A stretch of 64,000 nt of DNA from Paraburkholderia caribensis (GTDB taxonomy: Bacteria; Pseudomonadota; Gammaproteobacteria; Burkholderiales; Burkholderiaceae), in assembly GCF_002902945.1 (NCBI RefSeq), contig NZ_CP026101.1:3472001-3536000 (forward strand), in the 5' to 3' direction. Below are positions 1 to 8,129 of this stretch, one piece after another. A program made the translations under genes and the position numbers. The notes below the pieces were generated by a model. That model saw only the letters and a list, made by a program, of their open reading frames with translations. It made no database searches and was not told the DNA's origin. The stretch's first letter is position 1; each line of letters opens with the position of its first letter.

Positions 1-2
1 TC

Positions 3-1184
3 GACGGCGCGCTGCGTCACGGCAAGCGCTGGATGAAAGCGCAGCGTCGCGCGACCAACAAGTGGCTCCTGCCCGCCCGCGCGAAGGTCGTACCGCAGCC
101 GCTTGGCGTCGTCGGGATCATCGTGCCGTGGAACTATCCTGTGCTGCTGGCGGCCGGGCCGCTCATCAGCGCGCTCGCGGCCGGCAATCGCGCGATCATC
201 AAGATGTCGGAACTGACGCCGCGCACCTCGCTGCTGTTCGAACAACTCATCTCGCAGACCTTCGCCCGCGATCACGTCGCCGTCGTGAACGGCGACGCTG
301 CGCTCGCGGCGGCATTCAGCGCCCAGCCATTCGATCACCTGCTGTTCACCGGCTCGACCAAGGTCGGCCATGAAGTGATGCGCGCCGCCGCCGCGCATCT
401 GACGCCCGTGACGCTCGAACTCGGCGGCAAGTCGCCAGCCATCGTCGGATTGCAGGCGCGCTTCGACTACGCCGTCGACAGCATCGTCGCGGGCAAGACG
501 CTCAACGCGGGGCAAACCTGCATCGCGCCGGACTACGTGCTCGTGCCGCGCGGCAAGGAACAGGCGTTCATCGAGCGGGCGCGCTCGCGCATGGCGCGGC
601 TCTATCCGGATTTCGCGCGCAACCCCGACTACACGTCGATCATTTCGCCGCGTCATTTCGAGCGCCTGCAACGGCTCGCCGACGAAGCACGCGAACAGGG
701 CGCGCAACTGCACCCGCTCACCGATGCCGCGCCCGATGCGAGCGTGCGCCGCTTCCCGCTCGTCGCCGTGACGCAAGCGCCCGACACGTCCACGCTGATG
801 CAGGAAGAGATTTTCGGGCCGTTACTGCCCGTGATTCCCTACGATTCGCTCGACGACGCCATCGCCTATATCAACGCGCGTCCTCGACCGTTGTCGCTCT
901 ATCTGTACGACGACGACAAGGCGGCGATCGCGCGCGTCACGCATGAAACGATCGCGGGCGGCATGTCCGTCAACGAAACGCTGATGCATCTCGCGTGCGA
1001 AAGCCTGCCGTTCGGGGGCGTCGGCGCGAGCGGGATGGGCGCGTATCACGGGTACGAAGGCTTCGTCACATTCTCGAAGATGAAGCCGGTATTGACGCAG
1101 GCGCGCTTCAATGCGCGCAGCCTGATCGCGCCGCCGTACGGCAGGCGCGTACGGGCGCTGCTCAGCTTGATGATGCGGTTCTGA
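3..1184 (+). CDS. Aldehyde dehydrogenase, coniferyl-aldehyde type (5' end outside window)
   Basis: NAD(P)-dependent oxidation of an aldehyde to its acid. The frame is open to the left window edge, so the N-terminus (roughly 80 residues by family length) is missing. Visible family hallmarks are VPWNYP near the cofactor site, FTGSTKVG of the Rossmann region, the general-base Glu in ELGGKSP, the catalytic Cys in NAGQTC and the EEIFGP motif. The ending with FSKMKPV and a basic, hydrophobic tail resembles coniferyl aldehyde dehydrogenases; the exact substrate is inferred. It ends 9 bp from the convergent flagellar operon and is probably unrelated to motility. Confidence 0.85.
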   Translation, partial: DGALRHGKRWMKAQRRATNKWLLPARAKVVPQPLGVVGIIVPWNYPVLLAAGPLISALAAGNRAIIKMSELTPRTSLLFEQLISQTFARDHVAVVNGDAALAAAFSAQPFDHLLFTGSTKVGHEVMRAAAAHLTPVTLELGGKSPAIVGLQARFDYAVDSIVAGKTLNAGQTCIAPDYVLVPRGKEQAFIERARSRMARLYPDFARNPDYTSIISPRHFERLQRLADEAREQGAQLHPLTDAAPDASVRRFPLVAVTQAPDTSTLMQEEIFGPLLPVIPYDSLDDAIAYINARPRPLSLYLYDDDKAAIARVTHETIAGGMSVNETLMHLACESLPFGGVGASGMGAYHGYEGFVTFSKMKPVLTQARFNARSLIAPPYGRRVRALLSLMMRF

Positions 1185-1193
1185 CGCCGGGCG

Positions 1194-1529
1194 TCAAAGC
1201 TCGCTGGAGGTGTCAGGCGGAAGGTCGGTGGCGACGACGTCGATGACGGGTGAAGCGTCGCCGGCGCCGCTCTCCAGCCGATGCAGCCACGCGAGCAACT
1301 CCGCGACGGCCTGATACAGCCGCGGCGGAATGCGCGAGTCGACATCGACCTGCATCAGCAGCGACACCATTTCGGGCGATTGATGCACGTACAGGCCAGC
1401 CTCCTTCGCGCGCTGCACGATCATCTCGGCGACGATCCCGTAGCCTTTCGCCACAATGCGCGGCGCGTCGTCGTGACCGTGCGAATCGTAGACCAGCGCC
1501 GCCGCGCTCTTTCGACTCGTGCGGCTCAT
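1194..1529 (-). CDS. Stand-alone FlhB C-terminal (FlhB-CC-like) protein
   Basis: A 111-residue protein that aligns by eye with the part of FlhB just after its NPTH autocleavage site: here SAAALVYDS..APRIVAKGYG, in this window's FlhB FAVALQYTD..APKVVAKGVN. Both continue through IPPRLYQAVAELLAW / IPGALYGAVAEVLAW. It has no membrane segments and no NPTH loop. Similar free-standing proteins (FhlB, YlqH or FlhX type) occur in other flagellated bacteria and can contribute to export-gate function; its role here is inferred. The ATG overlaps the stop of the upstream fliK-like gene (ATGA), so the two are probably translationally coupled. It is the last gene of the fliS-fliT-fliK-like operon. Confidence 0.82.
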   Translation of the reverse strand: MSRTSRKSAAALVYDSHGHDDAPRIVAKGYGIVAEMIVQRAKEAGLYVHQSPEMVSLLMQVDVDSRIPPRLYQAVAELLAWLHRLESGAGDASPVIDVVATDLPPDTSSEL

Positions 1530-2920
1530 TGCATATCCCAGTCGACATCGCGGTTGTCGGCGGCGTCGTTCCGCGCGGGTTTGTCCGCCGTCGAGCGCGC
1601 ATACGCCGACGCCGCAGCGGCAGCCGCCGCCGCGCCGGCCGCCGGCATACTCCCGCCGATCTCGCGGATCGACAGGCCGCTCAGCTCGATGCCCGCTTGC
1701 GCGAGGCGCTCGCGAAAGGTGTCGCCCTGCGCCGCGAGCCGCGCCGCGCCGCCGGGACTCGCCTGCACGCGCGCGACGAGCCGCGAGCCCGTCAGCGTGA
1801 GTTCGGCGTCGACGGTACCGAGCGACGGCAGCGACAGCGTGAGGCGCGTGCGCCATGGGTATTCGTCGTCGGCGGAGGCCGCGCCGTTGCCGCTGCGCCG
1901 CCATTCATCGCCTTCCTGCTCGATCGTCCAGTCGAGACGCGCGCCCGGCCACGCTTCGCCCGTCCAGCGGAACTGCCCCGTCGCGAGCAGATCGAGCTGC
2001 TGGCGCACGAGGGGTATCGTCGCGGGATGCAAGGCCGCCGCCATCGATTGCTGTTGGCGCGCGCTGGCGTCGTCCATGCTCGCTGCATGAGCCGCCGCCG
2101 GATTTTGCGACGTCTGGCCAGGCTGGTCGGGTGTGTCGATGATGTCGTGCGTCGCCAGATCGAATGTCGTGAAGCGCGCCGACTGTGTCTGCGGGCCTTC
2201 CGGCGTGCCGCGCGCAGCGGCGACGGCGGCCGCGAATGCCGCGGCGCCCGAGTTGCCCGACGGGTGGCCTTGCGCCCACGAATTCGATTCATCGGCGTCG
2301 TGGCTCAAGTCGAGCGGCATTTGCGACGCCGCGTCGGCGAGGCGATTCTGTGCCTCGCCCGCAAGCGATTCGACGGGTCGTTGCCCCGACAGCCATTGCG
2401 CGAGATGCGATTCGTAGAAGAGCCCGCTTTCGTCGACGGTGCGCCTGAGTGCGGCCGCCAGCTCGGCGACGGGCAAAGGCGCGGCGACGATGTTCGCCGC
2501 CGCGTCCGCGCCATGCGCGGCGGTCGCGCCGCCCGCGTTCTGCGCCGTCGCGGCGCCCGCTGCGGCGTTACCGGAAGCCGCGGCCTGCGATGCGTTCGCG
2601 CCCGTGTCGAAGAGCGGCAACGGCGCGATATCGATGGCGGGCGCGGCGGGCCAGACGGGGACTTGCCCGACCAGCGCGGGCGTCGCCTCGCCGCCGGAGC
2701 GTGTGATCGCGTCGAGCGTCAGCGCCACGGCCGACAGCACCGTCTGCGCAGACGCCGGCAACGGCGCGGGCATCATCGCGATGGGCGCACCGGGCGGTTG
2801 CCTGACGTTGAGCGACGCGTCCGTCTGCGAGGTGGTCGCGCCGGATCGCGCGCCGATGGGGAGCAGGCTGTCGATGCGGCTAGCCAGCAGCGAGGCCACC
2901 GCCGTGTCGATTCCGTTCAT
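1526..2920 (-). CDS. Second FliK-like protein with hook-length-control C-terminal domain
   Basis: A 464-residue protein with a long Ala/Gly-rich, low-complexity N-terminal region and a C-terminal stretch (about residues 330-420) matching the FliK C-terminal fold: LPSLGTVDAELTLTG.. then VRVQ-like strands and a helix FRERLAQAGIEL. FliK measures hook length and switches the export gate through FlhB. This is not the main FliK, which lies in the fliFGHIJK operon. A good AGAGGAAG ribosome site precedes the ATG. It lies 68 bp downstream of fliT and overlaps the FlhB-CC-like gene, so a matched FliK-domain/FlhB-domain pair is co-expressed. Function is inferred from domain and context. Confidence 0.78.
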   Translation of the reverse strand: MNGIDTAVASLLASRIDSLLPIGARSGATTSQTDASLNVRQPPGAPIAMMPAPLPASAQTVLSAVALTLDAITRSGGEATPALVGQVPVWPAAPAIDIAPLPLFDTGANASQAAASGNAAAGAATAQNAGGATAAHGADAAANIVAAPLPVAELAAALRRTVDESGLFYESHLAQWLSGQRPVESLAGEAQNRLADAASQMPLDLSHDADESNSWAQGHPSGNSGAAAFAAAVAAARGTPEGPQTQSARFTTFDLATHDIIDTPDQPGQTSQNPAAAHAASMDDASARQQQSMAAALHPATIPLVRQQLDLLATGQFRWTGEAWPGARLDWTIEQEGDEWRRSGNGAASADDEYPWRTRLTLSLPSLGTVDAELTLTGSRLVARVQASPGGAARLAAQGDTFRERLAQAGIELSGLSIREIGGSMPAAGAAAAAAAASAYARSTADKPARNDAADNRDVDWDMQ

Positions 2921-2988
2921 GCCCGCTTCCTCTCGCGCATTGACGCTGCGTGGCCGCTAGCGGCTCGTGTGGGACGTTATGAAAGCGC

Positions 2989-3318
2989 TCAGCGCGCCTG
3001 GTAAAGTTCTTTCAGCACGATGGCCGGGCGGCTCGGCGCGAACAGCGCCTGCAGCTTGGCCATGCGCGGGTTCGCGAGATCGCGGACCGTCGCGTCGTTC
3101 GCGAGGATCTGGCGGATCAGGTCGAATTTGCGCGAGCGTTCGTCGTCGGACAGGCGTACGCCGTCTTCCGCGTGCTTCAGCGCGTCGACGAGATGCCGGT
3201 ACTCGTCCTGCAACAGGACGAGATCGTTCCAGAGCGCGTCCCGCGCTGCCATCACCATCCGGACCGAAATCGCTGCGATCGCCTCGTAGCGGGCGAAATA
3301 TTCTGCGTTCGAACTCAT
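2989..3318 (-). CDS. fliT: FliT, flagellar export chaperone
   Basis: A small, mostly helical protein (109 residues) placed directly after fliS with an ATGA overlap, the classic fliST arrangement. FliT binds the cap protein FliD before export and, in enteric bacteria, also binds FlhDC to lower class-2 transcription. The sequence has the expected long amphipathic helices (ARYEAIAAISVRMVMAARDALWND) and lacks a signal peptide or membrane segment. FliT is poorly conserved between groups, so the call rests partly on the neighbour. Transcription probably starts at the sigma28 site upstream of fliS. Confidence 0.8.
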   Translation of the reverse strand: MSSNAEYFARYEAIAAISVRMVMAARDALWNDLVLLQDEYRHLVDALKHAEDGVRLSDDERSRKFDLIRQILANDATVRDLANPRMAKLQALFAPSRPAIVLKELYQAR

Positions 3319-3749
3319 CTCATGCTTTCCGCGGACGACTGCATCGCCATCCGCGCAATCTCCGGCGCGATTCCAATCCAGGCTTCCTCGAGCGTGGCCA
3401 GCAAGCCGTCGACTTCGACGAGCATCGCATCGCTTTGTTTGAGGTTAGCCTCGAGCAGTCGCCGCGTCATATAGCTATAGAGCGCGTGGAGACGCTCCGC
3501 GATTTCACCGCCTGCTTCGACGTTGAGCGCCTGCTGCAACCCGTCGCCGATGATCTGAATGGCCTTGCCGATCGCCTCGCCGCGCGCCGCAATGTCGCCT
3601 TGCTGCAGATGCATGCGCGCCTGCGCAACGGCCTTGCGTGCCCCCTGGTAGAGCATCACGATCAGGCGATGTGGACTGGCGCCCATCACCCCTGTCTCCA
3701 CGCCAACGCGAGCGTAGGCATTGGCTCCAGAGTGTCCCGGGGAAAACAT
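3315..3749 (-). CDS. fliS: FliS, flagellin export chaperone
   Basis: Binds newly made flagellin in the cytoplasm and keeps it unpolymerised until export. The 144-residue product shows the FliS pattern: Tyr in the N-terminal NAYARVGVETGV, then SPHRLIVMLYQGA, and an all-helical body ending with the helix after LHALYSYMTRRLLEAN. The ATG was chosen because it follows AGGAGGAG at good spacing; a longer frame upstream is GC-rich and runs through the promoter. A sigma28 site lies about 110 bp upstream. First gene of a four-gene operon with fliT, the FliK-like gene and the FlhB-CC-like gene. Confidence 0.93.
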   Translation of the reverse strand: MFSPGHSGANAYARVGVETGVMGASPHRLIVMLYQGARKAVAQARMHLQQGDIAARGEAIGKAIQIIGDGLQQALNVEAGGEIAERLHALYSYMTRRLLEANLKQSDAMLVEVDGLLATLEEAWIGIAPEIARMAMQSSAESMR

Positions 3750-3859
3750 CGGCGCTCCTCCTGTATTGCAGATGACGATCAGATCAGACTGACAGCGGAC
3801 AGCCCGCCGGAGCGCTGCGCATCCTGCCGCACGCGTTCCCGCCAGCCCTTGTATCAAGG

Positions 3860-3886
3860 TTATCGGTTCATCCGAATAAAGCTTTA
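3860..3886 (-). promoter_or_regulatory. Sigma28 (FliA) promoter of fliST operon
   Basis: On the minus strand the sequence reads TAAA, 15 bases, ACCGATAA. The enteric sigma28 consensus is TAAA-N15-GCCGATAA, so this matches 4/4 and 7/8 with exact spacing. It lies about 110 bp upstream of the fliS ATG in the right orientation. Late-class control fits a flagellin chaperone gene. Confidence 0.82.
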
Positions 3887-3992
3887 GCCCGCTGGAAGGA
3901 AGCGTCAGGAAAGATGCGCGGCGCCGCGCCCGGGCGCGGGTTGGCTGCAAGCGGCTGCAAGCGGCGGGCCGCCGCACCGGCACGGTGCATCG

Positions 3993-4037
3993 AACCGGCG
4001 CGCATGCCCGCCCGGCGAGGCGGGCGGCGCGCCGGTT
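3993..4037. repeat. Large GC-rich stem-loop between fliE and fliS
   Basis: Arms AACCGGCGCGC / GCGCGCCGGTT (11 bp) followed inward by GCCCGCC / GGCGGGC (7 bp), with a short bulge and loop CGGCGA. It lies about 90 bp beyond the fliE stop codon and upstream of the fliS promoter. No T-tract follows on either strand, so it is not a textbook intrinsic terminator; it may protect the fliE mRNA end or insulate the two units. The rest of this 380-base gap is GC-rich and shows no gene. Confidence 0.6.
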
Positions 4038-4129
4038 GCGCGGCGCACGCTTGCGGCGCACGCGCTAGCGCCTGCATCGACCGCGCTCCGCCGACCAGAG
4101 GCTGGCGACGGCACGCGGTCGCAGGCGTC

Positions 4130-4465
4130 TTAGACGGCCATCTGCATGATGTCGTTGTAGGCCGACACCAGCTTGTTGCGCACCTGCAGTCCGAACTGGA
4201 AGCCGACGTTGGCCTTCTGCATGTCGACCATCACGTCGTTCAGCGACACGTTCGGCGCGCCGAGTTCGAACGCATGGGCTTCGCCAATCGCGCTTTTCTG
4301 GTCGCCGCTGATCTTGTCGATCGAGGCTTTCAGGGCCGACGCGAAACCGCCTGCCGTGGCCGCGCCATTGCCGTTCCCAACCGGGGCGCTGCCACCCGTG
4401 GCCTGGGCCGCCATCTCCTGCATCTGCTGCAAGGCCGACTGGATCGGATTGATGAGTGCCGTCAT
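4130..4465 (-). CDS. fliE: FliE, MS-ring/rod junction protein
   Basis: FliE is an early export substrate that joins the MS ring to the proximal rod. The 111-residue product has the usual glycine/alanine-rich middle and the conserved C-terminal half: FASALKASIDKIS, then NDVMVDMQKANVGFQFGLQVRNKLVSAYNDIMQM. A strong AGGAGAG ribosome site precedes the ATG. It is transcribed away from fliF, as is usual in beta- and gammaproteobacteria, across a shared intergenic control region. Confidence 0.95.
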   Translation of the reverse strand: MTALINPIQSALQQMQEMAAQATGGSAPVGNGNGAATAGGFASALKASIDKISGDQKSAIGEAHAFELGAPNVSLNDVMVDMQKANVGFQFGLQVRNKLVSAYNDIMQMAV

Positions 4466-4554
4466 GTTCTCTCCTGAGTGAGATGCAGGCGAGCGTTCGC
4501 GCCATACACCGATTGGACAGGAAGCATAGCAGCGGCCCTGCTGCGAAAGCCGTG

Positions 4555-4582
4555 AAAGTAAGGGGGAAACCCCCCGCTATTC
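4555..4582. promoter_or_regulatory. Candidate FlhDC-type site in the fliE-fliF divergent region
   Basis: AAGTAA and CTATTC half-sites face each other about 15 bases apart, with the palindrome GGGGGAAACCCCC between them. This resembles the layout of enteric FlhDC boxes (AAATARCG, spacer, CGYTATTT). Further toward fliF, GGATAATCC (4608-4616) contains a possible -10 hexamer. Placement between two early flagellar genes is the main support; the half-sites match only in part. Confidence 0.35.
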
Positions 4583-4698
4583 GGCGCATCGGGTTGCTTA
4601 CCCATGCGGATAATCCCTAACGTGAAAGTCTCTGTCGGCAGGCAAGGTAAGGCGCCGTAAGCCGCAGAACGCAAAAGCATTCCGGAGAAACCCGACGC

Positions 4699-6480
4699 AT
4701 GGATTCGTCAGCCAACTCTTTGATCAACCCCGACGCCCGCATGGGCCTCGCCGGCGCGCAGCCGGGCACAGCGGGAGCAGCCGGCGGCGCTGCAGGCCTC
4801 GACCTCGGCGGCACGGGCAGTGGCTTCGCCACGCGCTTCCCGGGCCTTCCCGCGTCGCTGTCGCAGATGCGCGGCAACCCGCGCGCGCCGCTGATCTTCG
4901 CCGTCGCGTTGCTGGTGGCCGTGGTCGCGGGGCTGATCCTCTGGTCGCGGGCGCCGGACTACAAGGTCCTGTATAGCAATGTCTCCGATCAGGACGGCGG
5001 CGCAATCGTTGCCGCGCTCCAGCAGGCGAACGTGCCGTACAAGTTTTCCGATGCGGGCGGCGCCATTCTGATCCCCGCCGATCAGGTGCATGAAATGCGT
5101 CTGCGCCTCGCGTCGCAGGGCCTGCCCAAGAGCGGTTCGGTCGGCTTCGAACTGATGGACAACCAGAAGTTCGGCATCAGCCAGTTCGCCGAGCAGATCA
5201 ACTATCAGCGCGCGCTCGAAGGCGAGCTGCAGCGCACGATCGAATCCATTTCGACGGTCAAGACGGCGCGCGTCCATCTGGCGATTCCGAAGCCGACCGT
5301 GTTCGTGCGCGACCGCGAGGCGCCGTCGGCCTCGGTGATGGTCAACCTGTATCCGGGCCGCATGCTCGACGAAGGCCAGGTCGTGGCGATCACGCATATG
5401 GTCGCCTCCGCCGTGCCCGACCTGCCCGTGCGCAACGTGACGATCATCGATCAGGACGGCAATCTGCTCACGCAGGCGGGCGTCACCGGCAGCGGCCTCG
5501 ACGCAACCCAACTCAAGTACGTGCAGCAGATCGAGCGCAACACGCAGCAGCGCATCGACGCGATCCTCGGACCGATGTTCGGCGCCGGCAACGCGCATTC
5601 GTCGGTGAGCGCGGACATCGATTTTTCGAAGCAGGAGTCGACCTCGGAGCGCTATGCGCCGAACAACGACCCGCAGCAGGCCGCCATCCGCAGCCAGCAG
5701 ACCAGCACCGCGACGGAAATGTCGCAGAGCGGCGCCTCGGGCGTGCCGGGCGCGCTGTCGAACCAGCCGCCGCAGCCGGCGTCCGCGCCGATCGTCGCCA
5801 GCGCGAATGGCGCCAGCGGCGTGACGACGACACCGATCAGCGACCACAAGGATTCGACCACCAACTACGAGCTGAGCAAGACCGTGAGCCACACGGAGCA
5901 GGCGATTGGCGGCATCAAGCGTCTGTCGGTGGCCGTGGTGGTGAACTACATGCGCGTCGTCGACGCGAAGGGCCACGCGACGATGCAGCCGGTACCCGCC
6001 GACAAGCTCGCGCAGGTCAAGCTGCTGGTCAGCGACGCGATGGGCTACAACCAGGCGCGCGGCGACTCGGTCAACGTGGTGACCAGCGCGTTCACCCAGG
6101 TCGTCGATCCGGATGCCGACCTGCCGTGGTGGCGCACCAGGGACATGATCGCGATGTACAAGCAGATCGCGACGTACGTGGGCATCGGCGCAGTCGCCCT
6201 GTTCCTCTACTTCGTGATGGTCAAGCCGGCGCTGCGCCGCGCCTTCCCGCCGCCGGAACCGGTTGTCGCCGCGCTGCCGTCGCCGGACGAGCCGGTGCTC
6301 GACGGCCTGCCGAGCGCGGCCGCCATCGCCGCCGAAGAGGAAGTGGAAGGAACGCTGGTCTCGCTGGAAAGCGACAAGGCCAAATATGAGCGGAACCTCG
6401 AATATGCGCGTCAGATCGCGCGTCAGGATCCGAAGATCGTTGCAACCGTCGTGAAGAGCTGGGTGTCCGATGAGCACTGA
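4699..6480 (+). CDS. fliF: FliF, flagellar MS-ring protein
   Basis: Forms the membrane-embedded MS ring on which the rotor and export apparatus assemble. The 593-residue product has two membrane segments, about residues 64-82 (IFAVALLVAVVAGLILW) and 488-508 (YVGIGAVALFLYFVMV). Between them lie the secretin-like ring-building domains (YKVLYSNVSDQDGGAIVAAL.., RVHLAIPKPTVFVRDREAPSA) and a variable low-complexity loop. The acidic C-terminal tail is the FliG-binding part. The first 60 residues are Gly/Ala-rich, longer than in many homologues. The end overlaps fliG by 11 bases. Confidence 0.97.
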   Translation: MDSSANSLINPDARMGLAGAQPGTAGAAGGAAGLDLGGTGSGFATRFPGLPASLSQMRGNPRAPLIFAVALLVAVVAGLILWSRAPDYKVLYSNVSDQDGGAIVAALQQANVPYKFSDAGGAILIPADQVHEMRLRLASQGLPKSGSVGFELMDNQKFGISQFAEQINYQRALEGELQRTIESISTVKTARVHLAIPKPTVFVRDREAPSASVMVNLYPGRMLDEGQVVAITHMVASAVPDLPVRNVTIIDQDGNLLTQAGVTGSGLDATQLKYVQQIERNTQQRIDAILGPMFGAGNAHSSVSADIDFSKQESTSERYAPNNDPQQAAIRSQQTSTATEMSQSGASGVPGALSNQPPQPASAPIVASANGASGVTTTPISDHKDSTTNYELSKTVSHTEQAIGGIKRLSVAVVVNYMRVVDAKGHATMQPVPADKLAQVKLLVSDAMGYNQARGDSVNVVTSAFTQVVDPDADLPWWRTRDMIAMYKQIATYVGIGAVALFLYFVMVKPALRRAFPPPEPVVAALPSPDEPVLDGLPSAAAIAAEEEVEGTLVSLESDKAKYERNLEYARQIARQDPKIVATVVKSWVSDEH

Positions 6481-7465
6481 AGGCGTATTGAAGAGCGCGC
6501 TCCTGCTGATGTCGATCGGCGAGGAAGAGGCAGCTCAGGTATTCAAGTTTCTGGGGCCGCGTGAGGTCCAGAAGATCGGCGTCGCGATGGCGTCGCTGAA
6601 GAACATCACCCGCGAGCAGATCGACGAGGTGCTGCACGAGTTCGTCTCCGAGGCGGACAAGCACACGGCCCTCTCGCTCGATTCGAACGACTACATCCGC
6701 TCGGTGCTGACCAAGGCGCTCGGCGACGACAAGGCGGGCGTGATCATCGACCGTATCCTGCAAGGCAGCGATACGAGCGGCATCGAAGGCCTGAAGTGGA
6801 TGGATTCGGCGGCTGTCGCGGAACTCATCAAGAACGAGCACCCGCAGATCATCGCGACGATTCTCGTGCACCTGGACCGCGATCAGGCGTCGGAGATCGT
6901 CTCGTGCTTCACGGAGCGCCTGCGCAACGACGTGCTCCTGCGCATCGCGACGCTCGACGGCATTCAGCCCGCCGCGCTGCGCGAACTCGACGACGTGCTG
7001 ACGGGCCTGCTCTCGGGCAGCGACAACCTGAAGCGCAGCCCGATGGGCGGCATTCGCACGGCGGCGGAAATTCTCAACTTCCTGCCGGGCAATCACGAAG
7101 AGTCGGTCATCGACAACGTCCGCCAGTACGACGCGGAACTGGCGCAGAAGATCATCGATCAGATGTTCGTGTTCGACAACCTGCTCGACCTGGAAGACCG
7201 CGCGATCCAGCTGCTGCTGAAGGAAGTCGAGTCGGAAACGCTGATCATCTCGCTCAAGGGCGCGCAGCCCGCGCTGCGCCAGAAGTTCCTGTCCAACATG
7301 TCGCAGCGCGCAGCCGAGTTGCTCGCGGAAGACCTCGACGCGCGCGGCCCGGTCCGGGTGTCGGAAGTGGAAACGCAACAGCGCAAGATCCTCCAGGTCG
7401 TGCGCAATCTCGCCGAGTCTGGAGCAATCGTGATCGGCGGCAAGGCGGAAGATGCATATGTCTGA
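6470..7465 (+). CDS. fliG: FliG, rotor/switch protein
   Basis: Torque-generating switch protein that sits on FliF and contacts MotA. The 331-residue length is typical. The N-terminal FliF-binding domain is followed by the middle armadillo region with the EHPQ motif (IKNEHPQIIATILVHL) that contacts FliM. The C-terminal domain carries the charged torque helix (DLEDRAIQLLLKEVESETLIISLKGA). The start codon lies inside the end of fliF and the stop codon lies inside the start of fliH, which indicates tight coupling. Confidence 0.97.
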   Translation: MSTEGVLKSALLLMSIGEEEAAQVFKFLGPREVQKIGVAMASLKNITREQIDEVLHEFVSEADKHTALSLDSNDYIRSVLTKALGDDKAGVIIDRILQGSDTSGIEGLKWMDSAAVAELIKNEHPQIIATILVHLDRDQASEIVSCFTERLRNDVLLRIATLDGIQPAALRELDDVLTGLLSGSDNLKRSPMGGIRTAAEILNFLPGNHEESVIDNVRQYDAELAQKIIDQMFVFDNLLDLEDRAIQLLLKEVESETLIISLKGAQPALRQKFLSNMSQRAAELLAEDLDARGPVRVSEVETQQRKILQVVRNLAESGAIVIGGKAEDAYV

Positions 7466-8129
7466 GCACGACTCCACGCGCAAGGAAAGCCTCTCGGCCT
7501 ACCAGCGCTGGGAGATGGCCTCGTTCGACCCGGTGCCCGAGCCGGAACCCGAAGTCGACGACGGCGCGTTCGAAGCCGAACTGCAACGCCTGCGCGACAC
7601 CGCGCATGCGCAGGGCGTTGCGTCCGGCCATGTGGCCGGCCAGGCGCTCGGCTATCAGGCCGGCTACGAACAGGGCCGCGCGCAAGGTTTCGAGCAGGGC
7701 CAGGCGGAAGCGCACTCGGAAGCCGCGCAGCTTGCCGCGCTCGCCGAAACGTTCAAGGCCGCGCTCGACAACGTGCAGCATGAACTGTCAGAAACGATCG
7801 TCGCGCTCGCGCTCGACATCGCGCAACAAGTGGTTCGCCAGCATGTCCAGCACGACCCGACGGCGCTGATCGCCGCCGCGCGTGAGGTGATGGCGACGGA
7901 ACCGGCGCTGGTCGGCGCGCCGGCGCTGATCGTGAGCCCTGCCGATCTGCCCGTCGTCGAAGCGTATCTGCTGGAAGAACTGCAGACGCGCGGCTGGAGC
8001 GTGCGCACCGATCCCGCGGTCGAACGCGGCGGCTGCCGCGCGGTCTCCACGACGGGCGAAGTGGACGCCGGCATCGGCACGCGCTGGGAGCGCGTGACGG
8101 CTGCGCTCGGCAAGGCAAGCACATGGTAA
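7452..8129 (+). CDS. fliH: FliH, regulator of the export ATPase
   Basis: Peripheral-stalk-like partner of the FliI ATPase that links it to the C-ring and export gate. The product has about 225 residues. The middle shows the family's G-xxx-G-rich helix (GVASGHVAGQALGYQAGYEQGRAQGFEQG), and the C-terminal region has the expected VALALDIAQQVVRQ and RGGCRAVSTTGEVDAGIGTRW. A second ATG six bases downstream (MSEHD) is an alternative start. It overlaps both fliG and fliI. Confidence 0.94.
   Translation: MHMSEHDSTRKESLSAYQRWEMASFDPVPEPEPEVDDGAFEAELQRLRDTAHAQGVASGHVAGQALGYQAGYEQGRAQGFEQGQAEAHSEAAQLAALAETFKAALDNVQHELSETIVALALDIAQQVVRQHVQHDPTALIAAAREVMATEPALVGAPALIVSPADLPVVEAYLLEELQTRGWSVRTDPAVERGGCRAVSTTGEVDAGIGTRWERVTAALGKASTW

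Noticed and set aside
4466..4698. Sigma54-type (-24/-12) promoters before early flagellar genes
   Set aside because: No GG-N10-GC pair with good context was seen upstream of fliF, fliE, flgB or flhB; the presence of flhDC also argues for sigma70-based early control.
4708..6477. 589-codon frame opposite fliF
   Set aside because: Same explanation: a codon-bias shadow of fliF with an Arg/His/Asp-rich translation.
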